Shown one piece after another: positions 53,301 to 61,675 of a stretch of DNA of 64,000 nt. This DNA comes from Ruania alkalisoli (GTDB taxonomy: Bacteria; Actinomycetota; Actinomycetes; Actinomycetales; Beutenbergiaceae), in assembly GCF_014960965.1 (NCBI RefSeq), contig NZ_CP063169.1, positions 1,335,581 to 1,399,580 on the forward strand, given 5' to 3'. Below the pieces are notes generated by a model. It made no database searches, was not told the DNA's origin, and saw only the letters and a list, made by a program, of their open reading frames with translations. The position numbers and the translations under genes are program-made. Numbering within the stretch: position 1 is the stretch's first letter; every line of letters starts with the position of its first letter.

Positions 53301-54872
53301 GAGGACGAGGATCCGCACCTCTTCGAGCAGACCGTGGAATACGCCGTCGTCGGCGCCGCCGAAGTGCAGGTAGGAGTCTCCCGCGGTGAAGTCATCGATC
53401 ACCACTTCGCGCCAGCTCCCGTCGGCGGTCAGCGACACCCGTTGCTGATGCCATTGGTTCGAGGTGTCCTTGAATCGGATCAGGACGGCGTTCAGATCGT
53501 CTGTGCGGATCTGGGCCCGGAATCGTTCGGCGTCCACGGCAAAGCCGCCGCGGCTCAGGCGGTAGGTCCCGTACGGGTCGGAAATCTGCGTCTCGACACG
53601 CAACGCGCCGGACCCGGCAGCGGCATCGGTCGTCACAGACTCGACGGAGCCGACGGCAGTGGTGGAGCCACGGCCCCACCACTGGTCCAGGCTGCCGGAT
53701 TCGAACTCCCCGAGGACATGCGGCACGCCGATCGGCTCGGGAGATGCGTCGTTCACTGTGACGGATACAGCGTCGAGCCATGCCACCACACTCTGGCTCG
53801 GATCGATGGCGTCGGTACCGACCACGATCACGGATACTGCCGTGAGTGGAGCGTGCCACGCGCCGTCGTTCGCGCCACCAAAGTGCAGGTAGTCGGCTCC
53901 GGAGGTGAATGAACCGATCTCGAACTCGTGCCACGCGTTGTCTGCGGGCAGATCGAGACGCTGTTGGTGCCACTGCCCGGTGGCGTCCTGGACGCGGAAC
54001 CGCAGTGCCGTCAGGTGCTCGGACCGTGCTGCCAGCGATACCGCCGTCGCGTCGAGGTTCAGGCCGCTGCGCACGCCGGTCAGCCACCCGCCGTTGCTGA
54101 CATCGACGTCGTACCGCAGGCCCATGGTGCCGGAGGGCGCATCTGTCACTGCGGGGGTGATGGCCCCCTCAGCGCCCTGAGACGGGCTCGCAGTCCAGGC
54201 GTCCAGCCCTTCAAAGTCCCCGACGACGACCTCCCCGTCCGCGGTGGTCACAGTCACCGCATCGATCTGGACCACGGCGGCAGTGGTGGCGTCGAGTACC
54301 CCGGAGTTCTCGACGATCACGGCGACGGCCGTCAGTGCGCCATGCCAGACGCCGTCGTTGGCCCCACCGAAATGCAGATAACCGTCACCCGAGGTGAAAT
54401 CGGTGACGGAGATCTCCTGCCACGTCGCACCGGCTCCGGTGGCGATGGACTGCTGATGCCACTGTCCGGTGGAGTCCTTGCCGCGCACGATGATGTGTTC
54501 GAGGTGCTCGGAACGCAGGCCGAACGTCAGTGCCGTGGCGTCGAGCGCGAGGTCCGCTCGGGTGGTGGTGACCCATCCACCCGCGGCGAGATCTGCGTCG
54601 ATCTGCAGGGCACCAGATCCAGCGACCGCATCCGTCAGCACGGGGGCCATCGAGCCCACTGCACCGTGCGACTGCGACTGCGACCATCCCTGGAGTGCCT
54701 CGAAGTCCCCGACGACCACTGGGTTCTCATCGGCAGTTGCCGGTGGAGCAGGAGCCAGCAACGCCAGACCGAGCGCCAGCACCAGAACGAGGGCGGCCGG
54801 TAGGTGGCGATTGCTCGGTCGTGGGCGAGGGTGCGCGGCTGCGCGCGGGTGCCGGTAGGGCATGGTCTCCAT
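50310..54872 (-). CDS. secreted multimodular clan GH-A glycosidase with three tandem modules
   Basis: 1520 residues from ATG 54872 (GAGGAG 7 bases upstream). A signal peptide ends near residue 47 (ATADEN). Three related modules of about 165 residues follow (about 52-215, 216-385, 387-560), each with GDFE/GEFE near the start and WHQQ plus YLHFGGAxDGxxH later. Next come a beta-sandwich-like part and a TIM barrel from about 655. E760 (FEVWNEWN) fits the acid/base and E864 (NISEQGWPTG) the nucleophile of a retaining clan GH-A enzyme, near GH39/GH5/GH42; the family is not certain. A CBM9-like domain (about 1240-1430) and a FIMAH-like C-terminus end the protein. No cell-wall anchor motif is seen. 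Confidence 0.85.
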   Translation of the reverse strand: METMPYRHPRAAAHPRPRPSNRHLPAALVLVLALGLALLAPAPPATADENPVVVGDFEALQGWSQSQSHGAVGSMAPVLTDAVAGSGALQIDADLAAGGWVTTTRADLALDATALTFGLRSEHLEHIIVRGKDSTGQWHQQSIATGAGATWQEISVTDFTSGDGYLHFGGANDGVWHGALTAVAVIVENSGVLDATTAAVVQIDAVTVTTADGEVVVGDFEGLDAWTASPSQGAEGAITPAVTDAPSGTMGLRYDVDVSNGGWLTGVRSGLNLDATAVSLAARSEHLTALRFRVQDATGQWHQQRLDLPADNAWHEFEIGSFTSGADYLHFGGANDGAWHAPLTAVSVIVVGTDAIDPSQSVVAWLDAVSVTVNDASPEPIGVPHVLGEFESGSLDQWWGRGSTTAVGSVESVTTDAAAGSGALRVETQISDPYGTYRLSRGGFAVDAERFRAQIRTDDLNAVLIRFKDTSNQWHQQRVSLTADGSWREVVIDDFTAGDSYLHFGGADDGVFHGLLEEVRILVLGYQILDRDHPASFELDAAALEVTLPDIAIEPTTLGNVFTTGDIVAFDYVSEAEDIAWIVRDFGGNVVDTGSGTAAALQGTITLDLDEPGWYDVELTGTTGDGSTVENRTTVGILDPWVGQRSDQYGIATHFSAGWDTEIAPLITTAGYGMVRDSVLWVDSEVQPGVIEWPGVVESYAPVLEQQGTDLQMILGFGNGNYESALPPTTPEGIAAFAEYSAQAVRDFGVDRVTFEVWNEWNGGFGRPGPADSRADTYFALLEATYTAIKAENPDAVVIGAATVHVPLDWFDDLFALGALNYMDEVSIHPYVYPRGPEDAMGSIAALRDLMDSYGPVLPLNISEQGWPTGDAGNAVTPEIQASVTVRAQALAAAADIDHHVIYNLMEKGNDASDVEDGFGLVEFVGAPEGSYVPKPAYVASAVYMRQVNGLEQTGHEKLGTNTNVVTFDAGSGADRTQVVWSLTPRTIAVAASGPVTVTTMMGREQVLTPDASGEVTLSVTRDPVYLSGDTGAVTLSDAHTLTFEQGFIGSPTAGEWVVDNTDGAAPTQVDLVIEGTTYSASVPAGDSASVPVTAPARDVVGQRDVLATLRVGGQDVGILAAPLDVAEPLGIEGSHAIAEDGLSVLRLSVGNRSTQEASLANVTWQIEGTGESGAFLEGGALTPGERVIEEVDLSALTDGTTWSATVETADGYRISTHGPVYPVGALTHAQSHALTVDGAMDAAVGATPAIELGTDGVPPSTDWTGAEDLGGRLWFTWDEDSLYLTAEIDDDVHHQPAHDDAIWSGDSLQLAVGAGAPGEPNTTGWSELGFALTDTGPEVFRWLAADHNDADLSGIDLAVARDETTATTTYEVALPWEYLAPARSEDGLISVSVVLNENDGAGRAGWYRWGDGIANEKDSTEFRSLWLVPAEEPEPAPPTFQTLHAELDELVSAGSLTTAEQARLTAQLDTAERHASAERWTQAAHALERFISLADTVGADGTTLTAAAGQLRATLADNS

Positions 54873-54954
54873 GGCGAGGCTCCTCGTTGAGCGGGTCCAC
54901 CGGTTCGCCGGTGGTCAGGAAGGATGATGCGGCGCGATCGCAAAGTGATCGCGA

Positions 54955-55010
54955 AGCGCAACTGCTTGCGCAACGGACTCAGAATGTCGGTAGAAGAGCC
55001 CTCGTGTCAA
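54955..55010 (-). promoter_or_regulatory. promoter and LacI operator of the glycosidase gene
   Basis: On the minus strand: TTGACA (55010-55005), 18 bases, CATTCT (54986-54981), 8 bases, then the operator TGCGCAAGCAGTTGCGCT (54972-54955). The same elements with the same spacings precede the binding-protein gene at 61528-61583. The operator sits at the expected transcription start, so binding of the adjacent LacI protein should block initiation. Confidence 0.8.
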
Positions 55011-55032
55011 GAAGGCGTGCGCCGATTGGTGG

Positions 55033-55050
55033 TGCGCAAGCATTGCCATC
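55033..55050. promoter_or_regulatory. second LacI half-operator in the divergent gap
   Basis: TGCGCAAG (55033-55040) repeats the conserved left arm of the operator; the right arm (55043-55050) is degenerate. It lies 69 bases upstream of the lacI-type gene and could take part in autoregulation or looping. Confidence 0.45.
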
Positions 55051-55101
55051 GCGGCGATGTGATGGGCTGCTGCGTGCCGTGCACTGCGGTAACGTGAGGT
55101 T

Positions 55102-56118
55102 ATGTCTCCCGCATCCCAGGTGACCCTGAGCGACGTGGCCTCGGTCGCCGGGGTCTCCCTTTCCACGGCGTCGCGCGCACTCCGCGGCGAGGGCCGTATC
55201 GCACAGGCGACCCGCGACCGGATTGTCGACGCGGCGCGTCGGCTGGATTTCCAGCCCAACATGCTGGCGCAGTCGTTCGCGAGCGGCCGATCTCGTACCG
55301 TCGGGATCCTCAGCCAGCGCGCTGTCGGCACCTTCTCGGCGCCGATCATCATCGGGGCGGTCCGGGAGCTCGGGCAGTCGGACAATGCCACGTTGCTCTA
55401 CGATGCGGACTTCAGCCTGCAGACGCTCACGTCGAACATTCGTAAGCTGCAGTCCCGCCGGATCGACGCCTTGCTGATGGTCGGCGACACACCGGACCGA
55501 GCCTTGCCGTCGGTGACGGATGCCTTCCCGGTCCCGGTCGCGTATGCGTTTCTCGGCACGACCGATCCCGATGATGCTGTGTTTCTGCCGGACTATGTGC
55601 AGGCTGGACGACTGGCAGGCGAGCATCTGCTGGAGATCGGTCGCACGCGGATCGCGCACATCTCGGCCGCACCGACGGAGGCCACCGTGCGGTTGCGTGA
55701 GCAAGGCGTCCGGGAGTCGTTGCAGGACGCGGATCTCGACCTGGTCGCGTCGCTGACCGAGGGAGGGACCTGGTCGCGACAGTGGGGAGTGCTGGCCGCC
55801 GAGCGACTGCTGGCCAGTGGCGTGGACGTGGACGCCATCTTCTGCGGGAATGACCAGATCGCGTTCGGTGCGATCGAGACACTACGGGCGCGCGGTCTGC
55901 GGGTCCCGGACGACGTCGCGATCGTCGGCATGGACAACTGGCCCGGTGTGATGCCTCATCAGGACGTCAATGGACTCACGACGGTGGACCCGCGGCTGAC
56001 CGAGCTTGGTGCCGCTGCGGCGGCCTATCTCACCGGTGGGCAGAGCGCCACGGGGGCGCAGGTGCAGCCGTGCTCCCTCATCATCGGCCAGTCGACCGTG
56101 CCTCCAGTCGCGGCGTAG
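55102..56118 (+). CDS. LacI-family transcriptional regulator
   Basis: 338 residues. The N-terminal helix-turn-helix and hinge (VTLSDVASVAGVSLSTASRA, then RRLDFQPNMLAQSFASGRS) precede a periplasmic-binding-protein-like sensor domain (HLLEIGRTRIAHISAAP, IFCGNDQIAFGAIE). It likely senses a sugar from the cluster. A TAACGT box is 6 bases before the ATG. Its natural sites are probably the matching palindromes before the glycosidase and binding-protein genes. It converges with the dehydratase gene, 5 bases apart. Confidence 0.93.
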   Translation: MSPASQVTLSDVASVAGVSLSTASRALRGEGRIAQATRDRIVDAARRLDFQPNMLAQSFASGRSRTVGILSQRAVGTFSAPIIIGAVRELGQSDNATLLYDADFSLQTLTSNIRKLQSRRIDALLMVGDTPDRALPSVTDAFPVPVAYAFLGTTDPDDAVFLPDYVQAGRLAGEHLLEIGRTRIAHISAAPTEATVRLREQGVRESLQDADLDLVASLTEGGTWSRQWGVLAAERLLASGVDVDAIFCGNDQIAFGAIETLRARGLRVPDDVAIVGMDNWPGVMPHQDVNGLTTVDPRLTELGAAAAAYLTGGQSATGAQVQPCSLIIGQSTVPPVAA

Positions 56119-56123
56119 GCGAC

Positions 56124-57278
56124 TCACCATTCGCCGTAACTACCATCACGGCGTTGCCAGATCGGTAGGGGAGTGTGTTCGGGTGCCGCGGCAGCCGCGC
56201 GGACCGCGGCCTCGTCGACCTCGACACCGAGTCCTGGTGCGAGCGGACGGCGTAAAGTGCCCTCGTGCACGTCGAACGCGCTGTGATCGACGAACCGGAG
56301 CAGCGGATTCCGACCGGGCTCGTGCAACTCCAACGGACACTCCTGCACCATCACCTCTGGAACAGCGAAACCCACCTGGACGCACGCTGCGAACGCGAGC
56401 GGACCGGTGGCACAGTGCGGTGCGAGCGCGACGTCATGGATCGAGGCGAGGGTCGCGATCCGCATGGCCTCGGAGATTCCGAAGCAATGGGAGAGATCGG
56501 GCTGGAGCACGGCGATACCCGACTCGATGCGCTGGGCGACCTCCCACCGGTCATAGAGCCGTTCACCGGTAGCAATCGGCACCGTGGTGGCTGCGCAGAG
56601 TGCGCCGAGCCGGTGCTGGTACTGGGGGGCTACCGGTTCCTCGACGAAGGCGAGTTGTAGCCCCTCGAGTTCGGCTAGCAGGCCGCGCGAACCCGGCAAC
56701 GAGAGACGACCGTGGAAGTCCACGGCGAGGAGCCGATCCGGGCCCACGCTCTCGTGCACCGCGGTGATCCGGTCCATCGTGTGCCGGATCCTCTCGGATG
56801 TCTCGGCGAACTCTCGCGGACCGTCCGGTGCTGTTTTGACCATGCGGTAGCCCGCCTCGGTCAGCTCGGTGGCCCGATCCCGGAGGGCAGAGATGTCCGA
56901 GCCGTGGCACGGGGCATAGAGCGGCAGTACGTCTCGTACCGGGCCTCCGAGGAGCTCGTGCACGGGGACTCCGAGCGCCTTCCCCGTCAGGTCCCACAGC
57001 GCCTGGTCGATTCCAGCGACGGCGGAGCCCAGTATCGGGCCACCGCGGTAGAAGCCTGATTTGTACATCCGCTGCCAGAGGCGCTCGATCTCGACGGGGG
57101 CGCCGATGAGGAGGTCGCGTAGCTGTGCGACGGCAGCGACGACTGTGTCCGCTCGGGCCTCGAGCACGGGTTCGCCCCAGCCGACCAGACCGTCGTCGGT
57201 GCTGACCTTGACGAAGGCGCACCGAGAGGAGACCACGAAGGTCTCCACGTCGACGATCCGCCGGCGACTCATGCTCAC
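56124..57278 (-). CDS. D-galactonate dehydratase-like enolase-superfamily enzyme
   Basis: 384 residues, similar along the whole length to E. coli DgoD. Common segments are DGLVGWGEPVLE, SGFYRGGPILGSAVAGIDQALWDL in part (GGPILGSAVAGIDQALWDL), and the metal/catalytic sites VDFHGR, FVEEPVAP, IATGERLYDR and LAPHCATGP. The His in DFHGR and the His in APHC correspond to the two catalytic bases. It should dehydrate a sugar acid to a 2-keto-3-deoxy acid; galactonate is the closest guess. GTG 57278 overlaps the epimerase stop by 4 bases. Confidence 0.85.
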   Translation of the reverse strand: MSMSRRRIVDVETFVVSSRCAFVKVSTDDGLVGWGEPVLEARADTVVAAVAQLRDLLIGAPVEIERLWQRMYKSGFYRGGPILGSAVAGIDQALWDLTGKALGVPVHELLGGPVRDVLPLYAPCHGSDISALRDRATELTEAGYRMVKTAPDGPREFAETSERIRHTMDRITAVHESVGPDRLLAVDFHGRLSLPGSRGLLAELEGLQLAFVEEPVAPQYQHRLGALCAATTVPIATGERLYDRWEVAQRIESGIAVLQPDLSHCFGISEAMRIATLASIHDVALAPHCATGPLAFAACVQVGFAVPEVMVQECPLELHEPGRNPLLRFVDHSAFDVHEGTLRRPLAPGLGVEVDEAAVRAAAAAPEHTPLPIWQRRDGSYGEW

Positions 57279-58195
57279 TGCTGTACCGCCTGACTGAGTT
57301 GTTCCGGACCGCAGTGTTCATGACCGAGGGCGTACCTCGCACGGAAGCCGAACAGCGATTCGGCGGGATCGAGATCCAGTGGAACGCTGGTGCCCGGGAA
57401 TGGTCGTGCTCGGCTCACCTGCGGCCAGTGCTTGTCCAGCAGGTCCTCGGTGGGGATCGGCACGTACGTGCTCGGAGCCGCCACGTAGACCACATGCGCT
57501 CCGCAAAGGCGTGGCTGCAGTGCTTCGATCGCAGCACGTCCCGCGTCGCGCGTCTCCAGGTAGGACCATAGGTCAGGGGCTCCTGATGCCGGATCGGCCG
57601 CCATGGGGCGTGTCATCTCTTCGAGCCTGCTGTCCAGTTCGGGCACGTCACCGAGCCCGCCTACCAGTGGGTACCGCAGGGCGACGACGTCGAAGCCGTA
57701 TCGCCGTTGTAGCGCTCGCGCCGTGCTCTCGTCGACCCACTTCGACATCGAGTACGGATCGGCTGCGTAGGTCACGGCATCAGCGTCCAGTGGCAGATAC
57801 TCGGGCGCAGCCCCCGGTACCGGGGTGAATCTCAAGCCGAGCGCGTTGACACTGCTGGCCAGGCTGATCCGGCGCACCCCGGCGGCGCCGGCGGCGTCGA
57901 GCACTGTGAACGTGGCCGAGGTATTGCCGACGAAGACCTGCTCCGGTGTGCCCAGACTGGGTGAGGCCAGAGCGGCCAGATGGATGACGGCGTCCACCTG
58001 GTCGAGCGCATCCTCGACCGTCCGGCGGTCCGATGCGCTGCCGACGACCACCCGGTCTGCGGTCAGATCTCCAGGATCGCTCAGCACCAGGGCGGTGGTC
58101 GCCACGGCCGTGTCGCGCAGATTCCACAGCACACTGCGGCCGATCATCCCCGCAGCTCCGGTGACCAGGATGCGTTCGACGCCCGGAATGCTCAT
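57275..58195 (-). CDS. NAD-dependent epimerase/dehydratase, extended SDR
   Basis: 306 residues. The NAD loop is LVTGAAGMIGRSVLW; the acid motif DAVIHLAALASP and the catalytic YSMSK with an upstream SSVNALG Ser follow. The size and pattern suit extended SDRs including uronate dehydrogenase-like enzymes, which would feed the neighbouring acid-sugar dehydratases, but this is inference. ATG 58195 overlaps the permease stop (ATGA). Confidence 0.85.
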   Translation of the reverse strand: MSIPGVERILVTGAAGMIGRSVLWNLRDTAVATTALVLSDPGDLTADRVVVGSASDRRTVEDALDQVDAVIHLAALASPSLGTPEQVFVGNTSATFTVLDAAGAAGVRRISLASSVNALGLRFTPVPGAAPEYLPLDADAVTYAADPYSMSKWVDESTARALQRRYGFDVVALRYPLVGGLGDVPELDSRLEEMTRPMAADPASGAPDLWSYLETRDAGRAAIEALQPRLCGAHVVYVAAPSTYVPIPTEDLLDKHWPQVSRARPFPGTSVPLDLDPAESLFGFRARYALGHEHCGPEQLSQAVQQ

Positions 58196-59127
58196 CCTTT
58201 CAACGCCCCCGCCTGGCCCGCCCCGCGAAGGAACTGCTTCTGGAATACCAGGAACAGCCCCACCGGGACGATCACCGAGATGAACATGCCGGCCATCATC
58301 AGCGAGGTCTCGGCGGTTTCCTGCAGGCGCGGCAGCGCTACAGAGAGGGGTTGTTTCGTCGGGTCCGGCAGGGCCAGCAACGGCCACAGGAAGTCCTTCC
58401 ACGCGGTGATGACGGTCAGCAGGGAGAGCACTCCGAGGATCGGTTTCGACAGAGGCAGCACGATGGCCACGAACACCCTCAGATGGCCGGCGCCATCGAT
58501 CCGTGCGGCCTCGAACAGCTCACGTGGCAGTGAGGTGAAGAAGCGTTGTGCCAGCAGGACGTTGAAGGCGTTCGCAGCTGAGGGCAGCCACACGGCCCAG
58601 AAGGTGTTCAGCAGGTTCACCCCGAGCACAGGCAGATCGAGGATGGTGAGGTACAGCGGTACGAGCGAGATCACTGCGGGGATGAACAACGTGGCGAGGA
58701 CGGCGGCCGAGATGATGGGCCCGTATCGAGGACGCAGGATCGCTAGGGCGTACCCGCCCGTGGTGGCGACCAGAATCCCGAAGAACCACGACCCAGCGGC
58801 CACCAGCACGGTGTTTCCCAGGTAGCGGGAGATCTCCACCCGGATCCACGCGTCGGCCAGGTTGTGCCATTGCACGCCACTGGGCCACCACTGCAACGGG
58901 GCAGCCAGGATGTCTTGGGAGGTGGATATCGCGGACTTCAGCAGCCACAGGAGGGGGCCGGCCGCCGAGATCAGGAGGCCGGCGATCACCACCACGTTCA
59001 GGATCAGGATCACAGTGCGCACACGAGGATCACGGCGGTCGTTGACGGAAAGGATGGTGCGCTCGGAGGCGCGGTCCTGCTTGCTCTCCTTCCGCCGGAG
59101 TTGACGTCGCGTTGAGGTCGAGGTCAT
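58192..59127 (-). CDS. ABC sugar permease, MalG type (CUT1)
   Basis: 311 residues with six transmembrane helices after a charged N-terminus. The EAA loop that docks the ATPase is FEAARIDGAGHLRVFVAIVL. It forms the membrane channel with the MalF-type partner encoded upstream, overlapping by 4 bases (ATGA). No ATPase gene is in the window. Confidence 0.93.
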   Translation of the reverse strand: MTSTSTRRQLRRKESKQDRASERTILSVNDRRDPRVRTVILILNVVVIAGLLISAAGPLLWLLKSAISTSQDILAAPLQWWPSGVQWHNLADAWIRVEISRYLGNTVLVAAGSWFFGILVATTGGYALAILRPRYGPIISAAVLATLFIPAVISLVPLYLTILDLPVLGVNLLNTFWAVWLPSAANAFNVLLAQRFFTSLPRELFEAARIDGAGHLRVFVAIVLPLSKPILGVLSLLTVITAWKDFLWPLLALPDPTKQPLSVALPRLQETAETSLMMAGMFISVIVPVGLFLVFQKQFLRGAGQAGALKG

Positions 59128-60104
59128 GTGGTGCTCCATCTGCGGGTGGCGCCGAGATACAGCGCAGAGAGAAGACCGAGCGCGATGGCGAGCAACAGCG
59201 AGAGTGCGGTGGCCTTGCCGTAGTCGCCTTGAACGAACGCGTAGCGATAGACCAGCATCAGGATGGTCACCGAACGATTCGCGGGCCCCCCGCCGGTCAT
59301 GATGTACGGCTCGGTGAAGAGCTGGAAGACGCCGATGAGCTGGAGGAGCAGCATGATCAGCATGACCGGCCGCATCTGCGGCAGAGTCACGTGCCACAGG
59401 CGTCGGAGCGGGTGGGCTCCGTCTACCTCGGCCGCCTCGTAGAGCTCGGTGTTGATCGACATCAGCGCTGCGAGGTAGATGACCGTGGCGGTCCCGAAGT
59501 TCGCCCAGGTGAGTTGCACGACGATGGCCGGGATGACCATTGCCGCGTCATTCAGCCAGGCGAATGGCCCGGCGCCGACCCAGGCTGCAATTGTGTTGAA
59601 CAGACCGCTCTCGCCGGGTGCATAGAAGAGCTTCCACAGCAATACTGCGACGACCGGCGGAATGATCACCGGCAGATACACCAGTGCTGATGCGAGGGCC
59701 CTGCTTCGGCGGAGTTCTCCGATCACCACGGCCATCAGGATCGGCACCGGGAAGCCGATCAGCACCGATAGCCCGACATACTGCACCGTGTTCCACACCG
59801 CAGTGCTGAGTAAGGGATCCGCCAGTACCCTCTGGAGGTTCTCCGCACCCACCCAGGTGGGCGGTGAGATCAGGTTGGTCCGTTGGAAGGTCATCACCAA
59901 CGCTCGGAGGATGGGCCACCAGGAGAAGACCCCGAAGCAGACCAGAAGGGGCACGAGGAAGAGGAGTGTGGTGAAGCGGCCGGACCGTAGCCACTGGGCG
60001 GCTGCGAGGGCCGGGCGCTGGTGCGTCCGTGAGGTCCTGACTTTCGTGGATCTGCGGTCGGGTGCGTGCTTGTCGCGATGGCGACGCTGGGTTGCGACGA
60101 TCAT
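59124..60104 (-). CDS. ABC sugar permease, MalF type (CUT1)
   Basis: 326 residues with six transmembrane helices (first: FTTLLFLVPLLVCFGVFSWW) after a basic N-terminus. The EAA loop reads YEAAEVDGAHPLRRLWHVTL. It pairs with the following MalG-type permease and the lipoprotein encoded 22 bases upstream. Confidence 0.93.
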   Translation of the reverse strand: MIVATQRRHRDKHAPDRRSTKVRTSRTHQRPALAAAQWLRSGRFTTLLFLVPLLVCFGVFSWWPILRALVMTFQRTNLISPPTWVGAENLQRVLADPLLSTAVWNTVQYVGLSVLIGFPVPILMAVVIGELRRSRALASALVYLPVIIPPVVAVLLWKLFYAPGESGLFNTIAAWVGAGPFAWLNDAAMVIPAIVVQLTWANFGTATVIYLAALMSINTELYEAAEVDGAHPLRRLWHVTLPQMRPVMLIMLLLQLIGVFQLFTEPYIMTGGGPANRSVTILMLVYRYAFVQGDYGKATALSLLLAIALGLLSALYLGATRRWSTT

Positions 60105-60126
60105 CTGATCTGTCCAGGTGCGTGGA

Positions 60127-61506
60127 TCAGCCCGCGGCGATCAGGTCGTTGATCTGGGTCTGAGCCTGCTCGAGCAAGGCGGCGATGTCCGCGTCCTCCT
60201 CGGTCAGGACGGACTGTACGACCGGGTCGAGTGCGGCGTACAGGTCCTGGCCCTTCACCGGAGGTTCGGGGACCAGAGTGATCTGGGGGACGTTGTCGAC
60301 GTACGGCGCGACGTTCTCCGCCGGTACGTTCACGTACGGCGCGATCCACTCACCGTAGGGCGCCATGACCTCCTCCGAGAGGATGGGCATGAGCGGGGGC
60401 GAAACGCTCAGGCCGTCCTCCGCGCGGGCAGAGGCCCACGACTCGGCCTGCTCCTGATCGGTGTACTGCGAGAAGTAGTACCAGTCCATCCACTGCACAC
60501 CGGCCGCGGTCTCGCCCTCGGATGCTGTTGCGGTCACGATGCTGATCGCTCCGCCACCAAGGTTGCCGACGGCACCCGGCTGCTGCGGGAGTACGGTCAC
60601 GCCGTAGTCGTCGACGTCCATCCCACGGTTGGCCACGACGTCGTTGATGATGTCGGCACCGTCCACGATCATGCCGACCTGTCCCGAAGCCAGGGCGTTG
60701 CGCGAGTCGTCCAGGCTCACGAGGAAGTTCGCGCCCATCGAATCGTCTTCCCAGCGAAGGGTGCGGTAGAACTCCAACGCCTCGGCGGTGGCCCCGTTGT
60801 CGGCGAACGTCGCACGGGCGTCGGTGCCGGTTCCCTCCTGGACCACATCGCCGAAAGCGTAGGAGAGAGTGGTCAGTACCCAGCCGCCGGTACTGGTCAT
60901 GGTCATCGGGACGAACCCGGCGGCGTCGGTGTTCGCCGTGATCTGTGCAGCGGCGGACCTGACCTCGTCCCAGGTGGCCGGAGGCTGGTCGGGGTCCAGC
61001 CCGGCGTCAGCGAACACGGCCCGGTTGTACACCAAGCCCATCGAGTATGCGGAGTACGGGACGCCGTAGACGTTCCCATCCGGGCCGGTGACCTGGTCCA
61101 TCACCGACTCGTTGATGGAGGAGAGGACCTCGCTCGCCGCGACATGGTCAGTCACGTCGGCGACCTGCTCGCGCTCGATCAAGGTCTGGATCTCTGTGAA
61201 CGGGATCGCCAGCACGGTCGGCGCGGTGCCCCCGGCGAGGAGCGCATTGAACGTCTCCACGTCGAACTTCGTCTCTACAGCCTCGACTGTGATGTCCGGG
61301 TGAGCCTCGTTGAAGGCTTCCACCTGCTCGAGCATCGCGTCCCGGCTGGCCTCGTTCTCGGTCGGCGGAAGGCCGCCGACGGTGATCGTCACATGCTCGT
61401 CCGAGCCAGCGGGATCTGCGGAATCGCCCGCAGAGCAGGCGGTCAGCAGAAGCCCGGTGGTCAATGCCGCAGCGATCGCTGCTGCAGCCCTGGGTGTCGT
61501 CGTCAT
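60127..61506 (-). CDS. ABC sugar-binding lipoprotein
   Basis: 459 residues from ATG 61506. A lipoprotein signal with lipobox LLTAC (Cys24) is followed by the mature extracellular binding protein of the CUT1 type (family SBP_bac_1): for example GKDQ-like segments are absent but FNEAHPDITVEAVETKF, GGTAPTVLAIPF and VYGVPYSAYSMGLVYNRAVF are typical. It would capture oligosaccharides for the two permeases. It is the first gene of its transcription unit and has a promoter with an embedded LacI operator. Confidence 0.93.
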   Translation of the reverse strand: MTTTPRAAAAIAAALTTGLLLTACSAGDSADPAGSDEHVTITVGGLPPTENEASRDAMLEQVEAFNEAHPDITVEAVETKFDVETFNALLAGGTAPTVLAIPFTEIQTLIEREQVADVTDHVAASEVLSSINESVMDQVTGPDGNVYGVPYSAYSMGLVYNRAVFADAGLDPDQPPATWDEVRSAAAQITANTDAAGFVPMTMTSTGGWVLTTLSYAFGDVVQEGTGTDARATFADNGATAEALEFYRTLRWEDDSMGANFLVSLDDSRNALASGQVGMIVDGADIINDVVANRGMDVDDYGVTVLPQQPGAVGNLGGGAISIVTATASEGETAAGVQWMDWYYFSQYTDQEQAESWASARAEDGLSVSPPLMPILSEEVMAPYGEWIAPYVNVPAENVAPYVDNVPQITLVPEPPVKGQDLYAALDPVVQSVLTEEDADIAALLEQAQTQINDLIAAG

Positions 61507-61527
61507 CGTCAAACCCTTCGAGAGTTG

Positions 61528-61583
61528 TGCGCAAGCACTTGCGCATTGGATCGAGAATCTCACGTTGTGCGTTGCTATGTCAA
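61528..61583 (-). promoter_or_regulatory. promoter and LacI operator of the ABC transporter operon
   Basis: On the minus strand: TTGACA (61583-61578), 18 bases, GATTCT (61559-61554), 8 bases, then the palindrome TGCGCAAGTGCTTGCGCA (61545-61528), 21 bases before the lipoprotein start. Arms of 8 bases are perfect. An extra half-site (TTGCGCAT) lies near 61605-61612, upstream of the -35, and might allow looping. Confidence 0.82.
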
Positions 61584-61675
61584 TGCGATCAACGTCCGGG
61601 CGCGATGCGCAACTAATCCCATCAGCGATGGCACGAGCTCGGTGTGGGCGCAGCGGCCGATGCGATCGTCAGTCG

